In this document: piece by piece, positions 12,130 to 24,100 of the stretch
How the letters are laid out: each line of letters opens with the position of its first letter
Position numbering within the stretch: the first letter of the stretch is position 1
Origin: Selaginella tamariscina
Taxonomy: Eukaryota > Streptophyta > Lycopodiopsida > Selaginellales > Selaginellaceae
Direction: 5' to 3'
Assembly (NCBI GenBank): GCA_003024785.1
Contig: PUQB01000121.1
Location: forward strand, 124,001 to 188,000
Length of the DNA: 64,000 bases
Notes under the pieces: model-generated
Seen by the model: only the letters and a program-made list of their open reading frames with translations
Database searches by the model: none
Told to the model about the DNA's origin: nothing
Program-made: the position numbers and the translations under genes

Positions 12130-15100
12130 GGAGACTATGGAGACCAATAAAGAGGCAATTGTGCAGTTTAATTGTGTAGTTTAAATAGAAAAATATAAAA
12201 TTACAATCATGTTAGAGTACACAGCTAAAATTCCACTTATGACACTGTGTATGTTAATATTTCCTTATTTTCATTTATGTATGCATATATTTATGGGTCT
12301 CACTTAGCTCTAATATATATACACCACAATACACGTGTTCTAATATATATACACCACAATACACATGTGTACAAATATATGTGGGTCTATAAGGATCTTG
12401 GAGAGCAATTAATGTGTGTGTGGCACCATAAGCACACAATTGTATGGACTATTTAAAGAATATTCTTTTTAAAATCCTTAATAGCAAGGATTTTTCTTAA
12501 CTTTGGCTTCATGATCATCCAATGTCCTTAGTATATGGTCTTTCAATTGCAGAATATGAAATTTTTTTATCACCTTATTTGTTAAGATATTTATACTTTA
12601 TATTTGATAAAGTATGATATAATATATATTGAATATTGAGACTGGTGCACTCAATATTGAGACTTAGTTATGATTATATTATGTACCCATAATCATGAAA
12701 TAAAAAGACTCAAAAAGGGATTTGAGTTTAACACTTTGATAAAATAGTACTTTAGTGTTGTAACTTAGAAACCCAGTCTTCAAGTTAGTTAAGAGAAGAG
12801 CATTTCTCAATATATTACTTGGAGAGAAATGTAATGCATTGTGAGAGATATATCCAGAATAAGTGGTGTATCTTAATTTAACATATTGAACTAAATATTT
12901 TACTCATGTTTGGGAAATTTTATTGAATTATGAGAACATAAGGTTAACATGGCATTTCGGTGTCATGATAACATTAGTGAAAGTTAATATTTTTCTAAAT
13001 GAGTTAAATGAACCAAATGCTAATTCATAATTTATTTTAGTCCTTGAACTATTTTCAAAATACTAAAATAATATTATATTTCCATATTAAAACAGAAGTT
13101 TGATTCCTGTCAACTAATGTTTATATTGCAGTTTTTGCATGTTGATAAACTGATACGATTACAAAGTTTAATGTAACAACTTGTTAATAAATTTGAGATT
13201 TGAAGGTTAGCCAATCATTGTTAATTGAATGTATCAATATCAAAAGTGCAACTGTTTATGAAATGGGGATTGGTTTGAAAATACTTGTCAAACACTAAGT
13301 GTTCCAATTAGTGGAAACGCTTATGCAATCAATTTAAGAGTTAAACATGGATATAATGTTACATTACAGATTCATGGAAACTCTTATCATGAGAATTAAG
13401 TTTTTAAATTTAATATTTAACTTAGTGAAATAAAGAGTTAAAAATTATTAAATGACATTTAGTATGTTACTCTTTGAGAAATGAGTATAAATGAAAGTGT
13501 CATAGTTAAGGCACTAAATATAAATTATAATTTTTCACATAAATTATACAAACTATTCCACAAGATGTGAGGCATCCAAGAAAATATTTTCTTATGTTTG
13601 CTCCTTAAATTGGCTGGTGATGCGAAAATAATATAAAATGAGGGATAGTGTTATGACACTTGATATCAAAAGATGAAACAATTTCATTCCTCATAGGATA
13701 AAACTTTTAATAATATCACGAAGAAGTTTGTCTTTACTTCTCGTTTACATGTGTATAATCGCATGGTTCTATAATTACCTATGGCCAAATTGACATGTTA
13801 ATATGAGTTAGTTATGGAAAGAAACTCAGTGATTCCACTAAAGGCTTAGCTATACACTAACCTAGGAGGGGGGACTTATGACAAGTGCAAGTAGGTATAG
13901 TAGCAAACCCTTTTTGAAGAGTGATGAATTTGCTAAAACACAAAAGGAGGTAATGAAAATACTTTGGTAAGTGAGAATGTGGAAATAAAAGAAACACAAA
14001 GGTATTAAATTAAGTATTTGAGATGGACTCAAATTGTTTGTTATGTGCATAACGACAGGGTCGTCAACTATGTTTAATGTTAAGAAATAAAGTAAAGCTT
14101 TTATTTCTTATTAACTTAGGGGTTGACACTTAGCATTAACCCTATATATAAGTTTTAGTTATGTAAAAAAATTAATTATTATGTTATATACGTTCGAGTG
14201 ATAGACTTTACAAGTGTGCAAATGTTTACAAGTGACTTTATGTTGGAAGTGGTGCCTATGGCAGTTGAGTTTACGATTTTGAAGTACTTAGTTTCACGTA
14301 ATGCATAGGGTTAATAAAATTATATGAACTGTTTGCTGACTTTGCATTAAGTGATATGTTAGTTTTGATTATTATTTTTTTTAACATTATCTAGTCTTAG
14401 AATTAAATATTAATGAGGATGTTGACATTTTTAAGATGTGAAGAGTGTATCACATTTTTATTATGATTGCTCTTTATTTTAAAAGGTAACTTGATGTCAC
14501 TTAGTTATTGAGGAATAGGCCTGCTTAGTGGGTGTTGTTAGGTATTTTTAAGAAACTTTAGGCAAAGCTAACACTTTCATTTAAAAAACTTTCCCCTCGT
14601 TTTTGACATCCAAATCGGTGAGTTTGACTTATTGAATATGGATAAAAACACCTCTAGGGAGCCTACACCCTAATTAGGATTTAGGGTAGGCAGATGGTTA
14701 AGTTAAACTCATTAAGTCAATTACTATAGGATTGGGTTTTCGTGTCAGCCTACTTAAGCAAATAAGAAATGGGGAGAGGCTTGTTGCTAGGGGAAAGGTA
14801 ATAAGGAGGGGGCTTCGTCATATAAATTAAGTAGAGCAGCATTAGGGGTGTTTTTTAATCATATTTGACATGCTGAAGTCACTAATTGAATATTAAAACA
14901 AGAGGAGAGTTTTCTAAATAAAGGTGCTAGTTTCACTTACAATTTCAAGAAAATACTTAACGACACCTAATTCGACCATCATTATATACCCAAATGTACT
15001 AAGTGGATCATTTCCTCAACACCTAGGGGTTGTTGATATATTTTAATAAGTAATAAAAATCAACTTTTAAAATAAAAAACAATCATAGGAAAATCAATGA

Positions 15101-16254
15101 CATAAATAATATATGTATATGTTTACATAAATATTCATTAGTATATATACACACACACACACATTTCTTTGTGCTAATTCATTAATCTTAATCAAATTAG
15201 AATTCTTTAATATACTTGAAAAGAATCAAACTCAATGGTTATGATTAAAATTTAAGTTTATATTAATTTTAGCATTCTATAAGATTTTCTTAAACATATC
15301 ATTTTAGTTATTCTTTTTAACTTTAATTCTTTCAAGATTAAATTTTGAGCTCTTGATTCATAATAATATAAACATATTTTATTATATTCTTAACATATAA
15401 CACCTCGTATGAAGTAATCTCAATTATTATTTTAATAAATTATATATTCAATATTATTTTGTTATGCGACAAAGTTTATCAAAGTACAATGAAAATGATA
15501 TGAATGTAAAAAAACAATTTTCAAACTAAAAGAGAATGAAAAATATTATAGAAAAAAATAGAGAAAATTAAGAAAAAAACATAAAATATGAATCAATAAC
15601 ATTAACATCATTTATAAAATTCATTTACTTTCCTCTCTCATAACAAGTATTAATGAACATTGATATTTCTTATTATTTTATTGTATGCTATTTAAAAGAA
15701 AATATATTACTTTATAAAATAAAAGATCATTGTTACTAATTTGTTTACAATAGATTGGTAATTATCACACATACACACATATATATAATTACAATGTTTA
15801 ATTAATTAATTAAAGTACAATAATTTTGGTGGTTGTTGCCTTGTTATAATTAATTAAAAGAAAAAAAAAGTAAATGATTATAAATAAGACACATTATAAA
15901 TCAAATGGAAAGTGTAAGAAGAATTCACCAAAATTATTTAATAAAAATTATATAATAATAAATTTATAATTTTTGTGTTTTTATTAACTTTATAAAGATT
16001 TTACATGCTGTGCATAAGGGCCATTCACACCAACATAAGTTTTCATTTATATAAGAAATTTAAAAGATTTTTTTTAACATTTACATCAAATTAAGACTTT
16101 TAAAAATTAATAAAGATGAACTTTGAATTATTAGAAGTCCCTTAAGATATTTAACATTTTAATAATTAATAATAGTTAAATAAACTCTAGTGTGAACACA
16201 ATTCACTCTTATATTTATTATAATTTTATTAAGAAAATAAAATAAGGGTTGATA
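12130..16254. repeat. Composite repeat, segment B, copy 1
   Basis: Nearly identical to 26361-30491; its first 2.1 kb also matches 46830-48927. It begins with an apparent relic of exon 1 and intron 1 of the segment C gene (about 12130-12420). It continues with sequence related to the internal region and LTR-like end of the old element at 50419-54660 (12500-14700). An inverted LTR-like fragment lies at about 14930-15035. No intact coding region is seen. The final GATAT is split by the LTR element insertion. Confidence 0.88.
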
Positions 16255-16458
16255 TGAAAGAGCCGATATATATAAAAATGTCAGATCCATTAAGCTACAA
16301 AAACCCTGCTTATATACAGGAGACCTCCTGCCACGTGGCACACATGCGACACGTGGCGCTGACACATGGCGGCCAGATCACCACCCATGTGTCACTATGC
16401 ATGTGTGTATATACACATGCGTATATACGTTACATTACATAATATACAGTATCTTACA
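16255..16458 (-). repeat. Left LTR (3' LTR of the minus-strand element)
   Basis: Begins TGAAAGAGCC and ends TCTTACA on the plus strand. It matches 20963-21166 almost base for base. It includes a CACGTGGC-type palindromic block and TATATAC repeats. Confidence 0.93.
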
Positions 16459-17819
16459 TTATCCCCCCTCTGCGGTTGTGTAGATGGTGATGGATCTGAT
16501 GGTCCTGGATCCGTGTGAGTTGGGCCATCTAAGGTATGACCGAATGTAGTCAACGAGTCTCGAACAACAAACCGTTTCATTCGAACTACGTGAACTATTC
16601 AACCTCATGAGATCCCACCAACTGTACCTGATACACCTGAGGACCAACCTTTCGGAGACTCGGTAGGGACCAAGCCACTTATGTAATAAACCAGTTGCAA
16701 GCCCAGGTGCAGTTAGCTTGGGAAAACGTACCAGTACTAAGTCACCGTCAGCATAGTCTGGTGGAGTTTGATGTCGTGCATTGTAAGAAGATTGTTGCTG
16801 TATTTGAGCTCGACCAAGATGTTCAGCAGACTCTGCACGCAGAAGAGGTAAGACAGCATCCAAATGTCGAGCCCACATTTTCGCATCCTCGGCACGTGGC
16901 AGATTCGATGATAATCCCAATTCACTAGGCAACTTAGGATCATATCCATACAATGCCTTGAATGGAGAGATACCAATCGAACTCTGAATGCCTGTTACAT
17001 AAGCAAATCTCAAGCATCGCAAATACCAATCCCAGTCAGTGTGATTGAAGTTCACATACTTCGAGATCATACCCTTGAAGGTCCGATTCAATCGCTCCAC
17101 CAAACCATCAGTTTGTGGATGATATGGAGAGGCAAATGAGTGTTTTACCCCTAACCTCTCACACAACACTCGGAATACCTCTGCAATGAAAGCGGGGCCA
17201 TTATCTGATAACATCCGCTCTGGACAAGAATGCTGCAAAACCACATTATCGAACAAAAACAAAGCTGTTGACAGGCAGTTGCATCCGGAAGAGCACCAAC
17301 CTCCACCCAACGAGTTAAATAATCAGATACGACAATGATGTACTGGTTACCTTGAGAAGAACGTGGAAAAGGTCCCATTAAATCCACTGCAATTAACTCA
17401 AAAGGGCGAGAGACGTTGATGGATTCTAACACCCCCATGGCCCGAGTCGTAGAGGAATTCCGAGTTTGACAAATGGGACAGCTCTGAATATACCTGATCA
17501 CATCACCACGCATGCTAGGCCAATAAAAGGATCTGCGGCTTCTCCAACACTCGTTGGTGACCAAGATGACCTCCAACAATAGGCGAATCATGATATGCTC
17601 GAAGAAGGTGTGGAACATATGTAGAGGGCACAGCCAACGCCATCTGTCTCTGGATTTGTCCCAATAAAATACAATAAACCATCCTGAAGTCGAAACTGAG
17701 CATGATATTGTCGAAACTGCGGTTCGGAAGAGGACTTGCAAACGCATCCCGTAATTGCCTCGTCCACGGTTCACGTTTTTGGGCATCCTGCCACTGTTCC
17801 AAGGATGGTAAGTCGGCAT
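16459..17819 (-). pseudogene. Fossil integrase region of the Ty3-type element
   Basis: Recognisable pieces on the minus strand are the zinc-binding segment around CPICQTRNSS, the core words LIAVDLMGPFPRSSQGNQYI and MLSDNGPAFIAEVF, and SPYHPQTDGLVERLNRTFK near its end. This is the last domain of the polyprotein, next to the 3' LTR. It looks broken. Confidence 0.88.
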
Positions 17820-19430
17820 CGAATACCTGAGGGGCTTGTATCAAACCGAATGCTGCAGCGACTGCATGAGCAGGCAAAGTGGAATCAGAAAGGGGTGCTC
17901 GAGAAAGTGCATCCGCATCCACCATTGTTCGCCCAGGCCTGTGCACCACCTTAAAGTTATATACTTGGAGACGTAATGCCCATCTGGCTACACGACCCAC
18001 TAAATTCTTCCGTTTTAGCAAGGAAGTGACAGCAGCATGATCACACTCCAAAAGTGTTTCACTCCCATGTAAGTAGGCATGAAGTCGTTCAAAACCCCAA
18101 ACAGCAGCAAGGCATTCTTTTTCAGTAGTGGAATAATTCCGCTCAGCCGGCGTGAGTACTCGACTAATGTAAGCCACCGGGTGTCGAATTGAAGAATCCA
18201 CAGCATCAGTTTGCATCAATACACCACCAATACCAACATCTGAGGCATCTACTCGTAAAATGAACGGACGAGTAAAATCTGGGTATTGAAGCAATGGTGG
18301 AGTTGTCAGGAACTCTTTTAACTGGTCAAATGCCTGCTGACACCTGCGAGTCCACCTGAAAGATACCTGTGGACGAACTAACTCCCGAAGAGGGGCAGTT
18401 CGATCAGTGAGATGATCGATGAATCGACCCAAGTACTGCACCGTGCCCAGAAACGCTGGACTTCCTGTACTGTACGGGACGAGGGAACTCTCGAACAGCT
18501 CGCAACTTCATTGGATCCACCTGTAAACCCTCTCGAGATATACGGTAACCCAAGTAAGTGGTGTCGGTCGAACCAAACACACACTTTTCAAGTTTCAACT
18601 TCAGGCCAACTTCTCGAAATCGATCAAGAACGCGCCGTACATCACGAATGTGATCCTCCCAAGAACCAGACCCATGAATGAGCACATCGTCGATAAAATC
18701 GGCAGTGATATCAGGCATATCGGAGAAGCTCATCCATCATGCGTTGAAAGGTGGCAGGAGCTGAAGTCAATCCAAAAGGCATGACCAAAAACTCGTAAAG
18801 ACCAAATGGTGTCCGGAAGGCCGTTTTTGGAATATCCTCCTCAGCCATAGGAACCTGCCAATATCCTGATGCCAAATCCAACTTAGTAAACCATCGACTC
18901 TGACCCAAACGATCTAATAGATCGGCAGAGTTCGGAAGTGGATAGACATCTTTGATGGTAACATCGTTAAGAGGTCGGTAATCCACACAAAATCGGAGAG
19001 ATCCATCAGGCTTGGGAACCAAATGCAGGCCCATGGACTCCGTGACGGACGACACACGTTTACCAATCATATCAGTAACAGCTGTTCGCATGGCTGATAA
19101 CTCCTTTGGTGACCTGCGTCGAACCGGGACTTTGAAAGGCTTTGCATTGCCGGTGGGTATACAGTGTCGAGTCTTCACACGTGCACCTTGGGACAGATCA
19201 AATTTGAACAAACTTGCATACTGTTTCTTAAGTTGTTCGATGCAGTGTGCTCGACACTCAGGTGACGGATCCGGCATTTGAACCTGTTGAGATGAACACC
19301 ACCCCAAGACCGGAATCAAAGGAGCTGTATGCGTGATACAAACAGCAACAAGCTTCTCTGGACGTAAAGGAACAGACTGCAAAGACACAGACTCCAAGCG
19401 TAATAGGAGGAGAGAGTGAAAAATCACATG
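17820..19430 (-). pseudogene. Fossil reverse transcriptase and RNase H region of the Ty3-type element
   Basis: Reverse transcriptase words include [40 protein letters not shown] and IDDVLIHGSGSWEDHI. RNase H words include FILRVDASDVGIGGVLMQTD and NYSTTEKECLAAVWGFERLH. The order RT then RNase H then integrase is that of Ty3/gypsy. It looks broken. Confidence 0.9.
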
Positions 19431-20370
19431 TACCTTTCGACTGCTTTAACCAATCACATCCCAGAATGATGTCAAAGACCTGGGAAGGGACAACCCTAAG
19501 AGACCCAGAGGGAAACTTACAGTTGGCACCCATAACCAGCGTAGTCAAAGTGGTGTACTGTGATACTGCACGAGACTGCCCATTACCATATAAAATGTGC
19601 AAGACCTTATCTGCACGTCTTAAGGGTAATGAGCACCGATGCGCTAGAGAAGCAGTTATGGAAGACATACTGGATCCTGTATCCACAAGCACTGTGACTG
19701 AAAGATCATTCACCGTGCAGAAAATGTGAAAACTGGATGATCTGGTGGAACTTGCAAACCTTGATATGCATAGCGGAAAAAACATGGAGGTGAAGTCTCC
19801 ATCGCACGGGATCCCTCCGTCGCCCGTACGATTACTCGTTTTCCGCAACAGATCCACCTGCAAGAGAGGCTTCGTCATCTGAAGCTCATCATTAGCCATA
19901 ATGGCCGCCACAGGCACACCATCCGGAACATATGGTCGCCAGCCTGGATGTGGTGGACGCCAATCAGGATACACATCGCATGCCCCAAGTATGTCCAGGC
20001 GCCCAACAGGCCCAACAATGAACTTGATTGGGTCGACCTGCATTGTTCCGATTCCTCCTGTCACGAATCCGTGGATTTTGACCACCACGGGCAGGTACTG
20101 GAGCAGGTGCAGGACGATTTCGTGGAGGTGGTCCACGGGGTGGGCCCCGAGGTCGACCACGAAAGCTTGCCGTGCGGGCACATATGCAGCAGCATCAACC
20201 TCCATTGGATCAGCACGCTGAACAAGAGGAGCAGGTAACCCAAGGGGAACACGGCCCTCACCAGGCACCAACTCAAAACGTTGAGCTAGTGCAAAAGCTT
20301 CCTCCAATGTGGTAGGACGAAGAGCCCGAACGAATCGAACAAGTTCGGGTCGCATAGTTGGCCATAACAT
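19431..20370 (-). pseudogene. Fossil protease region and end of gag of the Ty3-type element
   Basis: The aspartic protease is seen around TVLVDTGSSMSSITASL and, further on, [10 protein letters not shown]. Upstream is a proline- and arginine-rich linker typical of the end of gag. Confidence 0.8.
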
Positions 20371-20909
20371 ACCGAGCTTAATGGCTCAGGCATGTTAGGA
20401 TATGCACGCCGAACTAAATCCCCGAACCTAATACTGAACCGCATAACAGACTCACCAGGATGTTGTCGTATCGCATGCAGTTGTTGGAAAGCATCATCTG
20501 AATCCTCAACTTTGCCAAACGTACGTTTGAGGCATTCCGTTAACCGATTACTATTGGCTTGAATCTCCGCAGCCAATCCATTATACCACTTGAGCGCAGG
20601 ACCTTCCAAACATGTAGGGAATTCTCTGAGAGCACGGGCCTCATCCCAACCATGGTAACGAACAATGACTTGGAAATGATCAAACCAGTGGTATACATCA
20701 TCTCCCGGATCACCACAAAAAGATCGGGGTCGAACCCTCGGATTTGTGGCCTGTGAAGAAGATGAAGGAGTACTAGAAGCAGATCCCCCGGCATGAGGCT
20801 CAGACGGGGAAGAGGAGGACGAACCCTCAACAAAGCGCTCCAACAACTTTGTTTGTGCATCAATAGCAGTAGCAATAATGCTAAACGCCGTCTCCATATT
20901 CATCGTCAT
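20371..20909 (-). pseudogene. Fossil gag region of the Ty3-type element
   Basis: Matches the retrotransposon gag pattern, with GDPGDDVYHWFDHFQVIVRY, LEGPALKWYNGLAAEI and HAIRQHPGESVMRF. A serine-rich N-terminal stretch precedes it. Confidence 0.85.
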
Positions 20910-20962
20910 GAAAACACGAAAAGGAAAAGGCGGAAGAAAGGAATACCCAACTTCTCCACCAA

Positions 20963-21166
20963 TGAAAGAGCCGATATATATTAAAAATGTCAGATCATTA
21001 AGCTACAAAAACCCTGCTTATATACAGGAGACCTCCTGCCACGTGGCACACATGCGACACGTGGCGCTGACACATGGCGGCCAGATCACCACCCATGTGT
21101 CACTATGCATGTGTGTATATACACATGCGTATATACGTTACATTACATAATATACAGTATCTTACA
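20963..21166 (-). repeat. Right LTR (5' LTR of the minus-strand element)
   Basis: Almost identical to the left LTR at 16255-16458, with the same TG and CA ends. Confidence 0.93.
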
Positions 21167-24100
21167 GATATAAATAACTCCATAGTTATGTACTATTATA
21201 TACCCTTACAATGATAGTATAATATTATTTAAGATCATCAAAATATTATTACTAACCATAAAAAGTTTGTGAAATAAAAGTTAATGAACATTATATTTAC
21301 ATATAAAACAGAAAGGTTAATTATAAAATTTATTTTAAAAATTAATTGTAATAAAATATTTTTATTTGATTTACATAAAAATTAATATTGACAAAACTCA
21401 ACTGAAAATTAAATTAGAATTTTTCAAAAAAGAATTATTAACACACAAAATCATCTACAAGAAATTTTTTATATGTTAAATAAGGAAAATAGTCACTAAA
21501 TCTAGTGAATTATTAGGTCAACGAAGCCTTAATCTAAATTAAATTAAATTTAAAATAAATAAAAAATAAAATTAGAGTTTTGAAATGTTGCGTCGTTTTG
21601 AATATGGAAGCTAATTTTTTTAGAATGTGGTTCCTCTGGAAAAAAAACAGGTTAGCCAAGAAAAAATAATAATATAAATAACATATTAATGAGGGAAAAT
21701 GTAAATGAAAATTTCTAAATTAAAATTAAAAATTAAAAGAATTAAATTTTAATGTTATAATTAACATTCTGACGAGGATATATATATGTAGCGTTGCAAT
21801 ACTGGTTTATTAGAAAGTAATATATTGAAATATGAAGTTAATGAAGTTGAACCGTTGAATACAGGTCAAACACAAAATAAGCAAAACATTTATGTTTGAT
21901 TTTAATTTTCTAAAAACTCAAGTTGAACTAATCCGTAGTTTTTCTTTCTTAATTTCATCGGTTGGATTATAAGTTATTAATTTTTAAAGTTTGAAGAAGC
22001 CAAATATACATTTTATAAAGTATAAATTCATATAATACATTTTATTTATTTGTTTTCTTTAATTAAATGACATTTAGTTAATTATGACATTTAAAAAATC
22101 CATATTTGATTAAGAAACTATTGACAAAGTTAAAATAATAAAGAACATTTTAAATTGTTATAAATTAGTGCTTAAATTATTTTTAAACAATTATGTTTAT
22201 TTACATAAAAAAATAGATTTATTTTACAAATGATTTATAATAAAAATTATTTGTAAAACTTTTGATTTACGTCAAAATTAATATTAACAATTACTTCATC
22301 TTAAAAATTAAACAAGAAAATAAAAATTCATATATTACATTAACACACAAATATTAAAATTTTGATATGTCATAATAAAGAATTAGAGTATAAATTTTTA
22401 TTTTTTGTTTTTTTTTAATTCAGTGAATCAATTAATTATAACATTTAAAACGTCAGTGTTTAAATGTTTCAGCAGAATATTATATAATTTTTAACATGTA
22501 ATAAAATAATATCAATTAAAATAATGAAAAGCATTTAACAAATTTTTAGTGAAATTTATTTTAGTTTTTACATAGTAATATTGTTTAAAAAGGTTACAAA
22601 ACCTATATGTAGGTGAGAGAATATGCTTAAATACCCGAGTTCTTTACACTTAGGGTAGTGTGGCTAAGTGTAGGGTAGGGTTGTAGTTCACGAAGCGCCA
22701 TGCCGGGGTCAGAGGAGACAGGGGAGGCGATGGTCGATAGGCTGCGGCATATTGGGCTGTGGAGAACCCCAACAAAGAAGCGGCTGCGTAGTGATGTCCT
22801 TCAAGCAGCGAGAAAGAGGAAATGCAAAAATTGGCAGTAATGCGGAATACTCCGAGAAGGACGCCGACGAACTTCCACCTGTGACCCGCCAGGTATGCCA
22901 GTGTACATATATTTCACAGATTCTCAGTTTTCTTCAGGTGTAGTATATCTCATTCATCTCTAATATACACATTTGTGTATATGGGTGTCTCTAGCTACAC
23001 ATCTCTATGTCTCTCTCTCACTCTCTCTCTCTCTCTATATATATATAGAGAGAGAGATCTGTGTACCAATACACCCGTACGGGTCTCTCTAGCCACACAC
23101 AGATCTCTCTCTATATTTTGATTGAGAAGAGAGAGAGATCCGTGTGTGTCAATTTTCTCATAAATTTATATATATAAAGTCTGAGCATACATACCAATAT
23201 GCATGCATATGTGAGGACAACAGTTTATACATTTATGTATATGGGTCTCATTCAACTCTATATATCAAATTATGTGTAAGGGTTGCAGTCTAGTATCAAT
23301 ACACTCATTCATGTATAATTGATTTTTATTTAAAACAGGAAAGGAAAAGGAGGTGTTAGCTACTGTAGTATCACATGAGAGAGATGGGGTACTTAATGCT
23401 GTTCTAGAACAGTTAAAGGCTCTTGAGATAAAGCATACGGAGCAGATAGAAGCTCTGCAGATGCAAGTGAATTCAGATAAGGCTCTTAAGATAAAGCATA
23501 CGGAGCAGATAGAAGCTCTGCAGATGCAAGTGAATCATCTGAGTTCACTGCTCACTTCATCGAGGGCATTGGCATTGCGCTTTTTTGCGGAGTACGTGGT
23601 ACAACTATATAAACAAGCAGGTGGGAAAAACGTTCTTACATCAAACGAGTCCAAACTACTCACCGTTACACACGCTGTTGAAGGTATGTTCTTGTAACTG
23701 GTTGTTGGTGTATGTATGTATTTTATATATTCCATTATGATTTATATCAAACATATAATATATTTATGTATAATAATATTCATAAAACCTTTATTAATAA
23801 TGTTTTATGTAGGATTTAACGATCAATTGCCACTAAACTCGGAGATTATATCTAAACTTAAGAAGATCTCAAATATTGTGAAGAAGGTCTCTCGGAAATT
23901 CTGTCACGCTGGATCTGTAAAAGAGGCTGCAAATGCGATACTGGACGTAGCAAGGTTTCGACCGGTATGAATTATTATATATAAATCTATTGCTGCATTG
24001 TTTTATGCATTATGTTTGTGTGCATGTTCTACTTTGTATTAAAGTTTGTATATTATTGGATTCAGGAGTGGAAGAAGATTGTGAGTGACGAAGCTTTGGT

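Larger units (their letters stand above)
16255..21166 (-). mobile_element. Ty3/gypsy-type LTR retrotransposon fossil inserted in repeat copy 1
   Basis: A 4.9 kb element on the minus strand with about 204-bp LTRs, a GATAT direct repeat at the insertion, and an internal order gag, protease, reverse transcriptase, RNase H, integrase, as in Ty3/gypsy elements. A purine tract (rich in G) borders the left LTR at about 16460-16475, as expected for the minus orientation. The matching site is empty in copy 2 (30492-30496) and in copy 4 (about 62920). The two LTRs are almost identical, so the insertion is young. The coding parts are not one continuous reading, so this copy looks broken in several places. 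Confidence 0.93.

Noticed and set aside
12247-12456. Open frame in segment B (and twin at 46947)
   Set aside because: Covers the TATATACACCACAATACAC repeat; explained as a relic of intron 1 of the segment C gene rather than a coding region.
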